Source: Petroclostridium sp. X23 (GTDB lineage Bacteria; Bacillota; Clostridia; SK-Y3). Taken from it: 64,000 nucleotides of DNA. Positions 9,315-18,622 of this stretch are shown here, piece after piece; position 1 is the stretch's first letter, and the number at the start of each line of letters is the position of its first letter. The position numbers were made by a program, and so were the translations under genes. The notes under the pieces are model-generated. The model searched no databases. It was not told the origin of the DNA and saw nothing but the letters and a program-made list of their open reading frames with translations. Location of the stretch: contig NZ_CP124862.1 of assembly GCF_030013905.1 (NCBI RefSeq), positions 2,917,051 through 2,981,050 on the forward strand, written 5' to 3'.

Positions 9315-9367
9315 GAGGACGGAGCTATAGCTTCGCCAAAACTAAGCACAGCAATATCTCCATCCTC
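9315..9367. repeat. REP-like imperfect palindrome (GGACGGAGCT type)
   Basis: The segment running from GAGGACGGAGCTATAGCTTC to TATCTCCATCCTC is a diverged copy of the element at 29633-29685. Both share the order GGACGGAGCT, AGCTTC(G/A)CCAAAAC, then a complementary right arm. It lies downstream of the regulator gene in a non-coding stretch. Confidence 0.55.
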
Positions 9368-9404
9368 ATTATTCATCATTGTTAATTCCTTTTTATTGTT
9401 TTAC

Positions 9405-9808
9405 TTAATAGATATATCTATATTTCTCAACAGCCCTCGCCATCGCGATAATATTCTCAGGTTTACAATATGCCGGTATACTGTTTGAATCTGAAATAAT
9501 ATATCCACCGCCAGAGCCTAATAATTCTATTCTGCTCTTAACTTCTTTTTCCACTTCCTGTTCAGTACCCTGGCTTAATGTGTAATCTATATCTACATTT
9601 CCTATCGGACACACTTTATCACTATACTTTTGTTTTAATTCTTTTAAATCCATGCATCCTGGCTCCAAAGGATGAAGCCCATTCATTCCCAACTGTAATA
9701 TTCTATCCATTAATGGCATTAAGTTTCCATCACTATGAAAAACCCAGGGTATTGTAATATTATCCGCAGCTTTTTTTAAATATGGAAAGAAAAACTCATC
9801 CCATATTT
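9405..9808 (-). pseudogene. Remnant of URO-D/MtaA-type methyltransferase
   Basis: Only the C-terminal about 130 residues survive. Reading from about 9808: PWVFHSDGN, then LGMNGLHPLEPGCMDL, KVCPIGNVDIDYTLSQGT, and GGGYIISDSNSIPAYCKPENI. This is the C-terminal half of the uroporphyrinogen decarboxylase-like family that includes corrinoid methyltransferases. There is no start codon or ribosome site and the N-terminal about 200 residues are missing. It directly abuts the TRAP remnants, so a deletion joins them. Confidence 0.75.
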
Positions 9809-9846
9809 ACCCTCCCCCAACTATATCTAAATCTTACGTTAAATAC

Positions 9847-10334
9847 CTATATCTCCAATATCATCCCTTCTTCATTTCCTTGCGGCTTTGCACCTTTTAA
9901 TACGTTGATAAAATGAGCTACAAAATGAAAAGTCATAAGTCCGAAAGCGATCGTTGAAGAAATATCGACAAAAGTATACGGAATCAAAAGTGCTGTCGTG
10001 GGCTTACCCATGCTGCAATAGAAAACACCCAACTTAGATAGGTAAGATATGCATTTGCAACAATTAACAATATACCTGTTCCCAGTTCCATTAATCTCTC
10101 TAAGCTATTTAGAATAAAATGGATGATGATATCAATACCTATATGCATTCCTCGCTTATAGCACGCACTTGTCCCTAAAAACACCGTCCATACAAACCCC
10201 ATCGTTGCGATTTCTTCTGCCCAGTTAAAAGAAATACTAAAGATATATCGCATAAAAACATTAAATATAACGATTGCCAATACAATCACTAAGGCTGTTC
10301 CGCTAATGATTTCTTCAAAGTTTTTAAAAACCAT
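9847..10334 (-). pseudogene. TRAP transporter small permease DctQ, frameshifted
   Basis: From the ATG at 10332-10334 (after GGAGAG) the protein reads as a four-helix DctQ subunit: ISGTALVIVLAIVIFNVFMRY, then FNWAEEIATMGFVWTVFLGTS, then MHIGIDIIIHF. At about 10010 the frame shifts; the other frame continues with MGKPTTALLIPYTFVDISST and ends QGNEEGMILEI. A one-base shift has therefore broken the gene. The large permease DctM, normally next, is absent: less than 40 bases separate this from the methyltransferase remnant. Confidence 0.8.
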
Positions 10335-10371
10335 TTCAAGCAAATCTCTCCTTCAAAAATATTACTATTAT

Positions 10372-10838
10372 TCCGGGGTATACCATTTTCAGCAGAGGCT
10401 TTTACCATCTCCTGATGCCACGCTGATGCCGCTAGTTTTTGAATGTCTTTATAATCATCATAAAGAAACGGTCCGTCCATAATCCCGTAGTCAGGAATGC
10501 AATCGGCCATATATCCGGGATCTGCTACAGTAACAATATTGGCACCCCTCATTGCCTGCTCAAGATTATCTTTATTATTCCCTAACTCAGAATCCGGATA
10601 AACCTGAACAATAAGTGTCCCATTGGAACGTTCTTTAATATGCGCTGCCATGTTCACAAGCTCTTCATGGATAGGCTCGGTATTAGGCAAAACATGTGAA
10701 ATCTTAAGTTCAACCTTTTTTAGCTTCTTCCTTCCCAGCTTGCGCCACATCGGCATTTTTGTTGCCACAGCTAGTGAAAAGCATAGAGAATAGAACCATA
10801 ACAGTCACTAACAGGGTCATTGCTTTCATTCTTTTCAT
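10372..10838 (-). pseudogene. TRAP solute-binding protein DctP, truncated and frameshifted
   Basis: The start ATG at 10836-10838 follows GGTGAGGAGAG and opens a lipoprotein signal (LLVTVMVLFSMLFTSCGNKN). About 42 codons in, at AAAAAAGG, the frame shifts, and the other frame continues as a DctP domain: ELKISHVLPNTEPIHEELV, GTLIVQVYPDSELGNNKDNL, MDGPFLYDDYKDIQKLA. Homology ends at ASAENGIP, where about 200 C-terminal residues are missing and the dctQ leader begins. Both a frameshift and a deletion make it non-functional. DctP proteins normally have about 330-350 residues and bind C4-dicarboxylates or sugar acids. Confidence 0.8.
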
Positions 10839-11340
10839 AGTCCGTCTCTCCTCACCTTCTTAAGATAAGATAAATATTTTGCTCTTAGTGTAATACGCGC
10901 TTTACCGTATTCACCTCCTTATTAAATTTAAAAGCAAAATGTAATATATTATTGATATATCAGTTTTTATATGCGTTCGCTTAATCTGAAAATCACTGGT
11001 CAGTTTTCGAATTCTTTAGACATTAACATGGGTAAACCGTAACTTGTGATAAGTATTTTATTATAGGATAAGTTATGTTGGGTTCAGAAATATAATAGAT
11101 TAAAATACAAAGACTAATAGTACGAATAATTCGTATTTTCACATTGTAAACACGTGCTTATTTGAATATATCACCAAAATTCAACCTTGTCAATTGATAT
11201 TTTTGAAAAATTATCCAATGACCGTGATTATAGACTATACTTTGATTTACATTAGATCCTCGTCTTATAATATATTGATAGACATACTTAACCATCATCA
11301 GAAAAGAGCAGGATTGATGATTTTACTCGCTGTTCTTTAA
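10839..11340. other. Intergenic region upstream of decayed TRAP operon
   Basis: This 500-base AT-rich stretch lies between the divergent dctP remnant and the LacI-type remnant. A GGAGGTGAATACGG on the minus strand at about 10920 looks like a leftover ribosome site without a gene. No convincing operator, terminator or short gene is seen. The N-terminal HTH codons expected for the LacI-type gene are not present here in any frame I could follow. Confidence 0.4.
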
Positions 11341-12249
11341 TTGACCGCCCGTAGCTTGGTAGGCAAACCTCTTAGGATAATCAGCCTTTTCATTATTGAC
11401 TTTTTTCATAACAATGATAATCTTACTGTCTACCGTTCACCGTTCTATCTGCAGTTTAATTCCTTAGCTACAGACCTTTGCTCTTCACTTGGCTATAATA
11501 TTATGATCTCTATTATCCGCGAGCATAATATTGACAATATTGAGATGCTGCTATCCACCAAGACCATCGCGGGTGCTATCATCATCGGAGATCTGTTTAA
11601 TAAAGACATTGTAGATAGGCTGGTTGAAAAAGGCTATAAACTTGCACTACACAATCAACGCAAAAAATCTACCAGCCCAAATATGATCGTAGTGAATTAT
11701 GATAATGAAAAATGCGGGCGCATGGCCGCTCAATTCCTAGTGGATAATGGTCATAAAAAAATCGGACACATCACCGGTGATTTCCGAAAAATATCTGTTG
11801 CCGACCGATTTAGAGGATATTATTCCGTCCTTGCTGAAAACAACCTTACTTTTGATAAAAGATTCTTTGAAAAAAATGCTTCCTTTCAGCGTGCAGAAGA
11901 AGGGTATAATGCTGCAATGAATATCTTTACCCATAACAAAAATGAATACCCTTCCGCCATATTTTGCGGCAGCTCCATACTAATGGTAGGCGTCCTGACA
12001 GCTATTACGGAACTCGGTCTTAAGGTGCCGGATGATATTTCTCTCATTGGCATTGATGGTATTGAGATGTGCAAGTACACCAATCCGCCATTGTCAGAGA
12101 TTCATATTCAATACGAACAGATTTCGTCAATAATGGTATCCAAACTAATTGAATTAGTTGAAATGAATGAAGTGGATAAACACACCTTCCTCCTGGAAGA
12201 GGCTGAGATAGTAAAACGCAGCAGTGTAAACGACATGATATGCAAATAA
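11341..12249 (+). pseudogene. LacI/GalR-type regulator missing its DNA-binding domain
   Basis: The 302-codon frame begins inside the hinge (ARSLVGKPLRIISLFI) and covers the whole periplasmic-binding-like sensor domain: GAIIIGDLFNKDIVDRLVEK, NDNEKCGR-type core (NYDNEKCGRMAAQFLVDNGH), KKIGHITGD, then VPDDISLIGIDGIEMCKYT. Family members start about 55-60 residues earlier with a helix-turn-helix. Here a TAA stop immediately precedes the first TTG and no HTH is found upstream, so the DNA-binding part has been lost. It was probably the regulator of the neighbouring TRAP/methyltransferase locus, decaying with it. Confidence 0.75.
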
Positions 12250-12356
12250 AAGCCATTCCTATTACTTTCGTTACCTAATTTAAATTATATCAAAAAAATG
12301 TTAATTAATTCCGCTATTAGGACGATTTATTAATTGATACTAATTTTTAGAATAAG

Positions 12357-12770
12357 ATGGGAATGGATGATATGGACAATAAGCCAGAAAATAATAATTA
12401 CATTGAATTAACATTGGAAGAATTTATAGGTAAAGTGATCACAGAAATTTACAAAACCTTGAAAGCCGAAAATCTTCTTGACACCAAAACATTTAATACT
12501 ACAAATACTTCAGATTTCCCGCAATCAGATAAAGGTACTGATGAAATAGGGCTGGCCCCTGTTCGTGATACTACTATCGTCCAAAATGCTGAGCATACCT
12601 CTTATAGCACAGTTGATGATAATCCTTATATAGATAGTTACGGAACTATGGAAGGCAGTCTCCTTAACAGTGACCTTACTAATATAAAAGAACCTGTTGC
12701 AGCAAATTACACAGGCAGATATTACAGCAATATGCGTAAATATTATATCCACTGGAAAAAAATAAAATAA
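12357..12770 (+). CDS. Hypothetical acidic protein
   Basis: 137 residues, hydrophilic and without signal peptide or membrane segment. A short helix (YIELTLEEFIGKVITEIYKTLKAE) precedes a low-complexity Thr/Asn/Ser-rich region. No family is recognised. There is no strong ribosome site; ATGs at 12357, 12366 and 12372 are all possible. It lies between the decayed LacI-type gene and a repeat relic and may itself be non-functional. Confidence 0.4.
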   Translation: MGMDDMDNKPENNNYIELTLEEFIGKVITEIYKTLKAENLLDTKTFNTTNTSDFPQSDKGTDEIGLAPVRDTTIVQNAEHTSYSTVDDNPYIDSYGTMEGSLLNSDLTNIKEPVAANYTGRYYSNMRKYYIHWKKIK

Positions 12771-12780
12771 TCTATACAAA

Positions 12781-12985
12781 GAGAGGGTGCGTTGATATTT
12801 ATAAATAGATATCCCCCTCTATCTCTTTGCTTTTTTAAAATAGTATTTCTTCTTTGATATCCAACTAAATACTTTCTTAACAGTCTTAGGTTAATCCCGT
12901 GAATAATCTAAAACGTTTATTTATCCAATCCCACATAACATAGGTGTATAAATTCCTACTCCTGCTATAATCAAACAATCAAACA
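12781..12985 (-). repeat. Relic of RAYT 3' end joined to a SpoVB-like 3' fragment
   Basis: Bases 12815-12880 (CTCTATCTCTTTGCTTTTTT..., TAGTATTTCTTCTTTGATAT) match the degenerate RAYT tail at about 16690-16760. Bases 12935-12985 (AACATAGGTGTATAAATTCC...) match the SpoVB-like 3' segment at about 16940-16992. The order and spacing are the same as at 16.6-17.0 kb, so this looks like a shrunken duplicate of that junction. No reading frame survives. Confidence 0.55.
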
Positions 12986-13029
12986 AATCTTTTCCCCCTT
13001 ATCTACTGCCTTATAGTTGTTTGTTTAGG

Positions 13030-13095
13030 AGATATGTAGAATTTTGTAGAAATATGTTGATAAATGTAGAAATATGTTGATAAATGTAGAAATGT
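13030..13095. repeat. Short tandem repeats, about 20-bp unit
   Basis: The unit GTAGAAATATGTTGATAAAT occurs twice head to tail, flanked by partial copies (GTAGAATTTT before, GTAGAAATGTTTTG after). It lies upstream of the putative riboswitch and chemoreceptor. Possible roles are a protein-binding array or simple slippage products. Confidence 0.65.
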
Positions 13096-13194
13096 TTTGT
13101 GAGTTTTGATATAATAACAGTTATAAACGCTATTAATCTCCTGAAGCTGCTAGTTTTTTCACCTAAGTCTCAGGAAAGAATCTCTAGAAAACAA

Positions 13195-13295
13195 GTCTAA
13201 AGTTAAATCCGTCGAAAGGTGGTGTCACAAAGCTCGAGTCTTAAATCACTTATATTGTTTAAAATTGTGGTGAATACGGCTGGACTATGTACAGT
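13195..13295 (+). promoter_or_regulatory. Probable c-di-GMP-I (GEMM) riboswitch
   Basis: The stretch holds the hallmarks of the GEMM-I aptamer. A GAAA tetraloop sits on a short stem (CCGTC-GAAA-GGTGG), followed by GTCACAAAGC (consensus GACGCAAAGC) and then GAGTCTTAA (consensus GCCTAA). A second helix region follows with ATACGGCTGGACTATGT in the place of the AGCNGGGTT element. It lies 40-140 bases before a chemoreceptor gene, a very common target of this riboswitch in Clostridia. Several positions differ from consensus, so a covariance-model test is needed. Confidence 0.55.
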
Positions 13296-13333
13296 AAACA
13301 ACAGTAAATTAACAGTTATTCAGTTAACCAGCT

Positions 13334-15430
13334 ATGAAGATGATAGAACTATATGAGGTGAAGAACCAAGCTCCAAATAAAATAATTGCAGTGGGGGAAT
13401 CTGTAGTGAAAGCTATAAAACAATTTAAACGGAGATTTGAAATAAAAAGTATAAAAACAAAACTAATTATTTATTTTTCGGTACTAATTTTATTATCATC
13501 TATTGCTATAGGGTCTATCTCCTTACTAAGAGCAAATGCTGCTCTTACTAAAGAAGCAGAAAAAACACTTGCTTCATTATCCTTTGAGGCAGCAAGACTA
13601 ACAGAAAGTCGAATTCAGACTCAAAGACGAACTTTAGAAATGATAGCATTAAGAGAAGATATTCAAAGTATGGATTGGGAGATACAGCAGCCTATACTGA
13701 AAAATCAAGTAGAAAGAACAAATTTTACCGAATTAGGGATCATGACACTTGATGGTGCTCTTTACTATTCCGGGGGAAAAACCATTCAACTAGGAGAATC
13801 AGACCCTACTAGATCAGCCCTCAAAGGCGATAAAAATGCTCATAATTTTGGGGTTAGTCCATCAACCAAGGCGATTGTTTTGGCTTTAGTTACTCCTATT
13901 GAAAGAGATGGGAAAGTAGTTGGAGCATTATTAGGTCGTGCGGATGGAAATATATTAAGTGAAATAGCGAGTGATACAGGATATGGCAGTGAAGGATATG
14001 GCTATATTATTAATAGCAGTGGGACAGTGATTGGTCATCCGGATAAGGAAAAAGTATTTAATCAATTTACACCAATTGAAGAAGCAAAGAATGATAAGAG
14101 TTTAGAATCAACCGTCGCACTATTTAAGGAAATATTAGCAAACAAAACCGGAGTTAGTAGTTACTCTTTTCAAGGTAATACGTTATACGCCGGATACGCA
14201 CCTATTCAAAGTACCAGTTGGATACTTGTTATTACAGCACATGAAAAAGAAGTATTAGCTGCAATTCCAGCACTGCAGAAAATCATCATGATAGTTATGG
14301 CAGCTATTTTGCTAGTAAGTATTGCTATTACATATTTAGTAGGGAGTTCAATTGCCAAATCGATTGTTGTAGCAACAAAACACGCGGAAAAAATAGCGGG
14401 TCTTGATATTACAGAGGATATAGAGGAAAAATATCTAAAAAAGAAAGATGAAATTGGGGCCTTATCAAAATCATTACAAAACATAACGAATAATCTTAGA
14501 GACATTGTTCGGGAAATCGGCAGCTCTTCAGAACAAGTGGCTGCTGCTTCTGAAGAACTGACGGCTACTTCGCAACAATCATCTACTGCTTCTGAAGAGA
14601 TATCAAAGACAGTAGAAGGAATAGCTAAAGGCGCTTCTGAACAAGCAAGAAATACAGAGGAGGGTTCTTCTAAGGCTATTTTATTAGGGAAGACCATTGA
14701 AAAAGATCAAGAGTATATGAAAAATCTAAATACTGCTTCAAGTAAGGTAACAGGAGTTGTTAGTGAGGGCTTAAAAGAAGTAGATAGTCTGTCCAGGATA
14801 ACAGAAGAAAGTAACGGTACAACAAAAGAAATATATGAAGTAATATTAAAAACAAATGAGAGTTCTAATAAAATTGGGCGAGCCAGTAATGTAATTACCT
14901 CCATAGCAGAGCAAACTAACCTATTAGCTTTAAATGCCGCTATAGAAGCGGCAAGAGCAGGGGAAGCCGGAAGAGGATTTGCAGTAGTAGCAGAAGAAAT
15001 CAGGAAGCTGGCAGAGCAATCGGCAATATCTACAAAGGCTATAGATGAAATCGTTGATGAACTCCAAGACAATGCAAAAAATGCTGTAAAAACAATGGAA
15101 AGAGTGTCTGCTATATCAAAAGAACAAACAAATAGTGTGATGCAAAGTAAAGAAAAATATGTTTTAATAGCCCAAGCAATGAAGGAGGCAGAACAAGCCG
15201 TGCAACAGTTGAATGCCTCAGGAGAAGAAATGGAAAAGATGAAAAATGAAATATTGGATACTTTGAACAACCTTTCTGCTATTGCAGAAGAAAATGCTGC
15301 TGCAACACAACAAGCAACAGCCTCTATGGAAGAACAAACTGCTTCTATAGAAGAAATTACAAATGCTAGTGAGGGTATGTCATACCTAGCGCAGAATTTA
15401 CAATCTATTGTTCAGAAGTTTAAAATCTAA
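13334..15430 (+). CDS. Methyl-accepting chemotaxis protein with dCache sensor
   Basis: About 698 residues. A first membrane helix at about 44-66 ([19 protein letters not shown]) is followed by an extracellular dCache-type domain of about 240 residues ([61 protein letters not shown]). A second helix ([20 protein letters not shown]), HAMP and a signalling domain follow. The hairpin tip carries the invariant [24 protein letters not shown] stretch (quoted here in part). It signals to CheA/CheW. No ribosome site precedes the ATG at 13334. A GTG at 13406 preceded by GGGGGA gives a protein starting just before the first membrane helix and may be the true start. A GEMM-like riboswitch precedes it. 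Confidence 0.9.
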   Translation: MKMIELYEVKNQAPNKIIAVGESVVKAIKQFKRRFEIKSIKTKLIIYFSVLILLSSIAIGSISLLRANAALTKEAEKTLASLSFEAARLTESRIQTQRRTLEMIALREDIQSMDWEIQQPILKNQVERTNFTELGIMTLDGALYYSGGKTIQLGESDPTRSALKGDKNAHNFGVSPSTKAIVLALVTPIERDGKVVGALLGRADGNILSEIASDTGYGSEGYGYIINSSGTVIGHPDKEKVFNQFTPIEEAKNDKSLESTVALFKEILANKTGVSSYSFQGNTLYAGYAPIQSTSWILVITAHEKEVLAAIPALQKIIMIVMAAILLVSIAITYLVGSSIAKSIVVATKHAEKIAGLDITEDIEEKYLKKKDEIGALSKSLQNITNNLRDIVREIGSSSEQVAAASEELTATSQQSSTASEEISKTVEGIAKGASEQARNTEEGSSKAILLGKTIEKDQEYMKNLNTASSKVTGVVSEGLKEVDSLSRITEESNGTTKEIYEVILKTNESSNKIGRASNVITSIAEQTNLLALNAAIEAARAGEAGRGFAVVAEEIRKLAEQSAISTKAIDEIVDELQDNAKNAVKTMERVSAISKEQTNSVMQSKEKYVLIAQAMKEAEQAVQQLNASGEEMEKMKNEILDTLNNLSAIAEENAAATQQATASMEEQTASIEEITNASEGMSYLAQNLQSIVQKFKI

Positions 15431-15660
15431 ATGCAATGTATTTTTAAAATTAATTACTTTGTTTTCCTCGAAGGCTTGCTTCGGGGAAAACTTTTATACA
15501 TCAATTAATGCTTTGTTTCTACCGAAAGAAATCTTCCGAAAGCTACCGGACTTGCCTGTCCATGAATTGACGAGTATAATGACCATAAAAAGAGAAAGAA
15601 AAAGCATCCCCTTTAAATGATAACTGTGTTACCAGCACAGCTATCAGAAGCAAACCACCA

Positions 15661-16502
15661 GGGACGGTTCTCACTGTTCAGCTTTTCTAATTGCAGGTCT
15701 ACTAATACCTGTTACCCTCGATATTCGTAAAATAGACATCCCTTCTACTTCCTTTGCTTTTTTTAAAATACTATTTCTTTTTTCGATATCCAGCTTCTGT
15801 ATATCCCATATATTTGTTAAATTCCCGATTTCTTTTATAATATCTCTTGCCTTTTCATCGGTCAATTTAACCCTCTTATCTATCTCTAAACATTTGTCAT
15901 CGTTAGGTACCTTCATGTATTCAATATATTTTTTTATCGCTGTATCTTTGTTTTCTGATAGGATTCTCAGAAAAAATTCCGTATCAACAATTGATTTTTC
16001 GTTTTTACTCATATAACTATTGTAACTACTCCACTTATAATCTTGGATACTTGATAATCCAGCTTTTACAGGGTTTTGATGAATATATCTTATTACCGTA
16101 TGAAAATAGCTGTCACTTTCTACCGCTTCACTCTTATACCTATCTTGAAATAAATGTCCGTTCCTTTGATATTTGCAGTTAAAATAATAGACGTAACTCG
16201 TACCGATCTTTTTTAGTAATTTTGATATTTCTAATTCATTTTCTTTCATTAGTAAGTGGACATGATTATTCATTAGGCAGTACGCATAAATTTCAAAGTT
16301 AGTTTCCTTTTTGAACCGCTCCAGTGTTTGTAAATACCTCTGCCTATCCTGATCATCCTCAAAAATATCTTGTTGATTTATTCCCCTTATCATAATATGG
16401 TATATCCCTGTACTACTTTTTTCTCTTGCTACTCTTGGCATACAAATCACCTCAAACTCATTCTATAATAGTTCAAGGCGACTTGTCAATAAGAACCGTC
16501 CC
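15661..16502 (-). mobile_element. RAYT unit 1 with flanking GGGACGGTTCT inverted repeats
   Basis: GGGACGGTTCT at 15661-15671 and AGAACCGTCCC at 16492-16502 are perfect inverted repeats that enclose a REP-associated tyrosine transposase gene. The left repeat overlaps the transposase stop codon. A second, homologous unit lies at 20470-21311. The right flank includes TTGACA and TATAGAAT spaced as a promoter for the transposase. Confidence 0.65.
15671..16441 (-). CDS. REP-associated tyrosine transposase (Y1/IS200-like, RAYT)
   Basis: 256 residues from the ATG after GAGGTG. The HUH motif lies in YCLMNNHVHLLMKE at about residue 60. FQDRYKSE and the following VIRYIHQNPVKAG carry the family's conserved catalytic-tyrosine helix. 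A C-terminal helix-turn-helix-like segment (SILRISRVTGISRPAIRKAEQ) is typical of the clostridial subgroup. These single-strand transposases act on REP palindromes, and here GGGACGG repeats flank the gene. It is about 85-90% identical to the copy at 20480, and both appear intact. Confidence 0.9.
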   Translation of the reverse strand: MPRVAREKSSTGIYHIMIRGINQQDIFEDDQDRQRYLQTLERFKKETNFEIYAYCLMNNHVHLLMKENELEISKLLKKIGTSYVYYFNCKYQRNGHLFQDRYKSEAVESDSYFHTVIRYIHQNPVKAGLSSIQDYKWSSYNSYMSKNEKSIVDTEFFLRILSENKDTAIKKYIEYMKVPNDDKCLEIDKRVKLTDEKARDIIKEIGNLTNIWDIQKLDIEKRNSILKKAKEVEGMSILRISRVTGISRPAIRKAEQ

Positions 16503-16627
16503 TGTTGTTATGAAGACTACAAGCCGAGGGACAGATACTGGATTTGGGTATTTGTAGAATCTATGCCGTACAGAGTATCTCTCCCCGATCTTATGAATAA
16601 TATAAAAGACCATTAGGGAGGGTTATA

Positions 16628-16823
16628 ACTGTTAAACTCTTCCAATCCAACGTCTACAAATACCCGTTTTACCCTGGATATTTGTAGACCAAACACTCCC
16701 TCTATCTCTTTGCTTTTTCAAAATACTATTTCTTTTTTTGATATCTAACTGAATGATTTGCTTTCTTAGAACCACTGATAGCTCGCGTCGGTCTACCATC
16801 GTGTTAAAAAAGATCCCCTTCAT
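16628..16823 (-). pseudogene. Degenerate RAYT C-terminal fragment
   Basis: The segment is homologous to the 3' end of the transposase genes at 15.7 and 20.5 kb (LDIKKRNSILKK... and the run TGCTTTTTCAAAATACTATTT). Frame and start are lost. It sits directly before the 3' fragment of the SpoVB-like gene, the same arrangement as the relic at 12.8 kb. Confidence 0.7.
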
Positions 16824-17236
16824 TGAATAACTCCTTATTCTATAATCTTGCTTAGCTATTTTAATAATCCAAAACGCTTTAATATTAGTAGTATTTTATC
16901 TCCTTTTGGTACCATTTCAATATCTTCTTTTTTTATACATCCTACTCCAAACAACATAAGTGTATAAATTCCTACTCCTACTATAATCGCAGCAATTACA
17001 GATAAACTATTACTTTGTACTCTCAGCATTAAATGATTATATGTAAAAATAACAGCTATCCCCATTGAAGCAGTAACTATCATTGGTTTAATGAAAAAAT
17101 CAACAACCCTGTATTTCACTCCAATAGCTTTCTTAACTTCTATAAAATTTAAAACAACAATTAGAAAATAGCATAGATTAGTACCTATTGGCGCACCATT
17201 AATATTGATTGCTGGAATACCCACCAGTATGTAATT

Positions 17237-18622
17237 GAGTTAATTTCATAATTTCTAATCCTTGAAAACACAAGGTTAGAAAAAAGCATAAAAAATAGTT
17301 TACCCCAATCCGATAAATAATTCGTCCAAACAATCCACAGAAAGGAGTAAACGTTGTACGAATTATGAATCGGCAAACAACATTATTTACTTTAGAGCAA
17401 ATTATAGAAATTCAACCATTAACAAAATTACAAGCTGTTTTAACATTTATTGATTATTCAATTATGCTTGAAACTTTTAAAATTGATGTCAGCAAACGTG
17501 GTCCTAAAGGATTTGCGTATACCAGCTTGCTCAATGCTTTACTTGCAATGCAAATAGATCAAATACCTACTATTAAAGCATTAGTTAAAAGGTTGAAAAC
17601 AGACCCCGTTTTAAGAGTAACCTGCGGGTTTGATACTATTGGCAAAACGCCTAGTGCTTCAACTTTCTCTAGGTTTTATAGAAAAGCTCTCTAAAACCGA
17701 TGTACTTGAAAAAACTTTTTCAGAGAATGGTTCGTAGAGCCAAAACCTTGGGACTTATTAATTGATAAAATGGTTTGGTTGGAAGATGCATGCTGTAGTA
17801 GATACAACAAGCGGAATCCCATTAGGGTACATCATAACCCCTGCAAATGTTGCAGATATGGTAATGGCAATACCACTAATGAATAAGCTTAAGGCAGATT
17901 ATGAAGACTTATTCAAACCATCTTACTACATTATGGATACAGGCTATGATATACCATCTATCTATCAACATGCTGTATCATTTGGTGCTCAAGCTATTAT
18001 GCCAATTAACTGGAGAAATACGAAAAACTCCACCTGAAGGCATTAACTGGGAAGGTCAACTTGTTTGCACCATGAATTATCCGTATGTGAATGGTGGAAA
18101 TGATAATGGAACCATTCGGTTATTTATGTCCCCACGCTTGCGGAAAAGCCAATTGTCCTATGGGTTCAAGTTGGTGTACGAGTACAAAATCAGGATACAT
18201 TGGCAAAGTTAAAATTAAGGATAATCCACGGTTTATATCTTATCCATTACGAGGAACAGAAGCATGGGACAATCTATATGATGAAAGAACATCCGTTGAA
18301 CGCTTTTTTGGTGATGGAAAAGAAAACTATGCTTTAAACAATCTGCGTGTAGCAGGGCTAAAAAAAGCAAAAGTAGTATTCATGGATTTAGCCTGCATTG
18401 CAATTATTGCTACAAGAATTACAAAAGCAGAACAATCAAAAAAAATATTGCAGCTTAGTATTTTAATTATCAAGGAACAGGAGATGATATTTCTTAATTT
18501 CAAAACTATATAGTTGTGGATAACTATCTATTGTAAGGATAGTCTAACCTTTTTTTGCACAATTTCAAAAATATCAGTAGGAATTATCCACATTCTTGAT
18601 TTTTGAATTATGAAATATCCTC
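17237..18622 (+). mobile_element. DDE insertion sequence, copy 1 (1,386 bp, defective)
   Basis: It is bounded by AATT direct repeats at 17233-17236 and 18623-18626. The ends are inverted repeats, GAGttaATTTCATAATT on the left and GAGgatATTTCATAATT reading in from the right. Apart from small indels it is essentially identical to copy 2 at 22078, but it lacks about 120 bp inside the transposase gene, corresponding to the first catalytic aspartate region. It interrupts the SpoVB-like gene on the opposite strand. The family looks like IS4/IS1182-type; exact assignment needs a database. Confidence 0.9.
17365..18513 (+). pseudogene. Defective transposase of IS copy 1
   Basis: It starts like the intact copy (MNRQTTLFTLEQIIEIQ) but is broken by extra single bases in AT runs (for example AGGTTTTAT for AGGTTTAT, ACGAAAAACT for ACGAAAACT, GTTATTTATG for GTTATTATG). 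It also lacks about 120 bp that encode the SIDASKIDAF motif. It cannot make active transposase, though copy 2 could act on its ends. Confidence 0.9.

Noticed and set aside
13195..13215. CCGTCGAAAGG as a Spo0A box
   Set aside because: The bases TGTCGAA are not fully present and the GTCGAAA lies in the tetraloop stem of the riboswitch-like structure.
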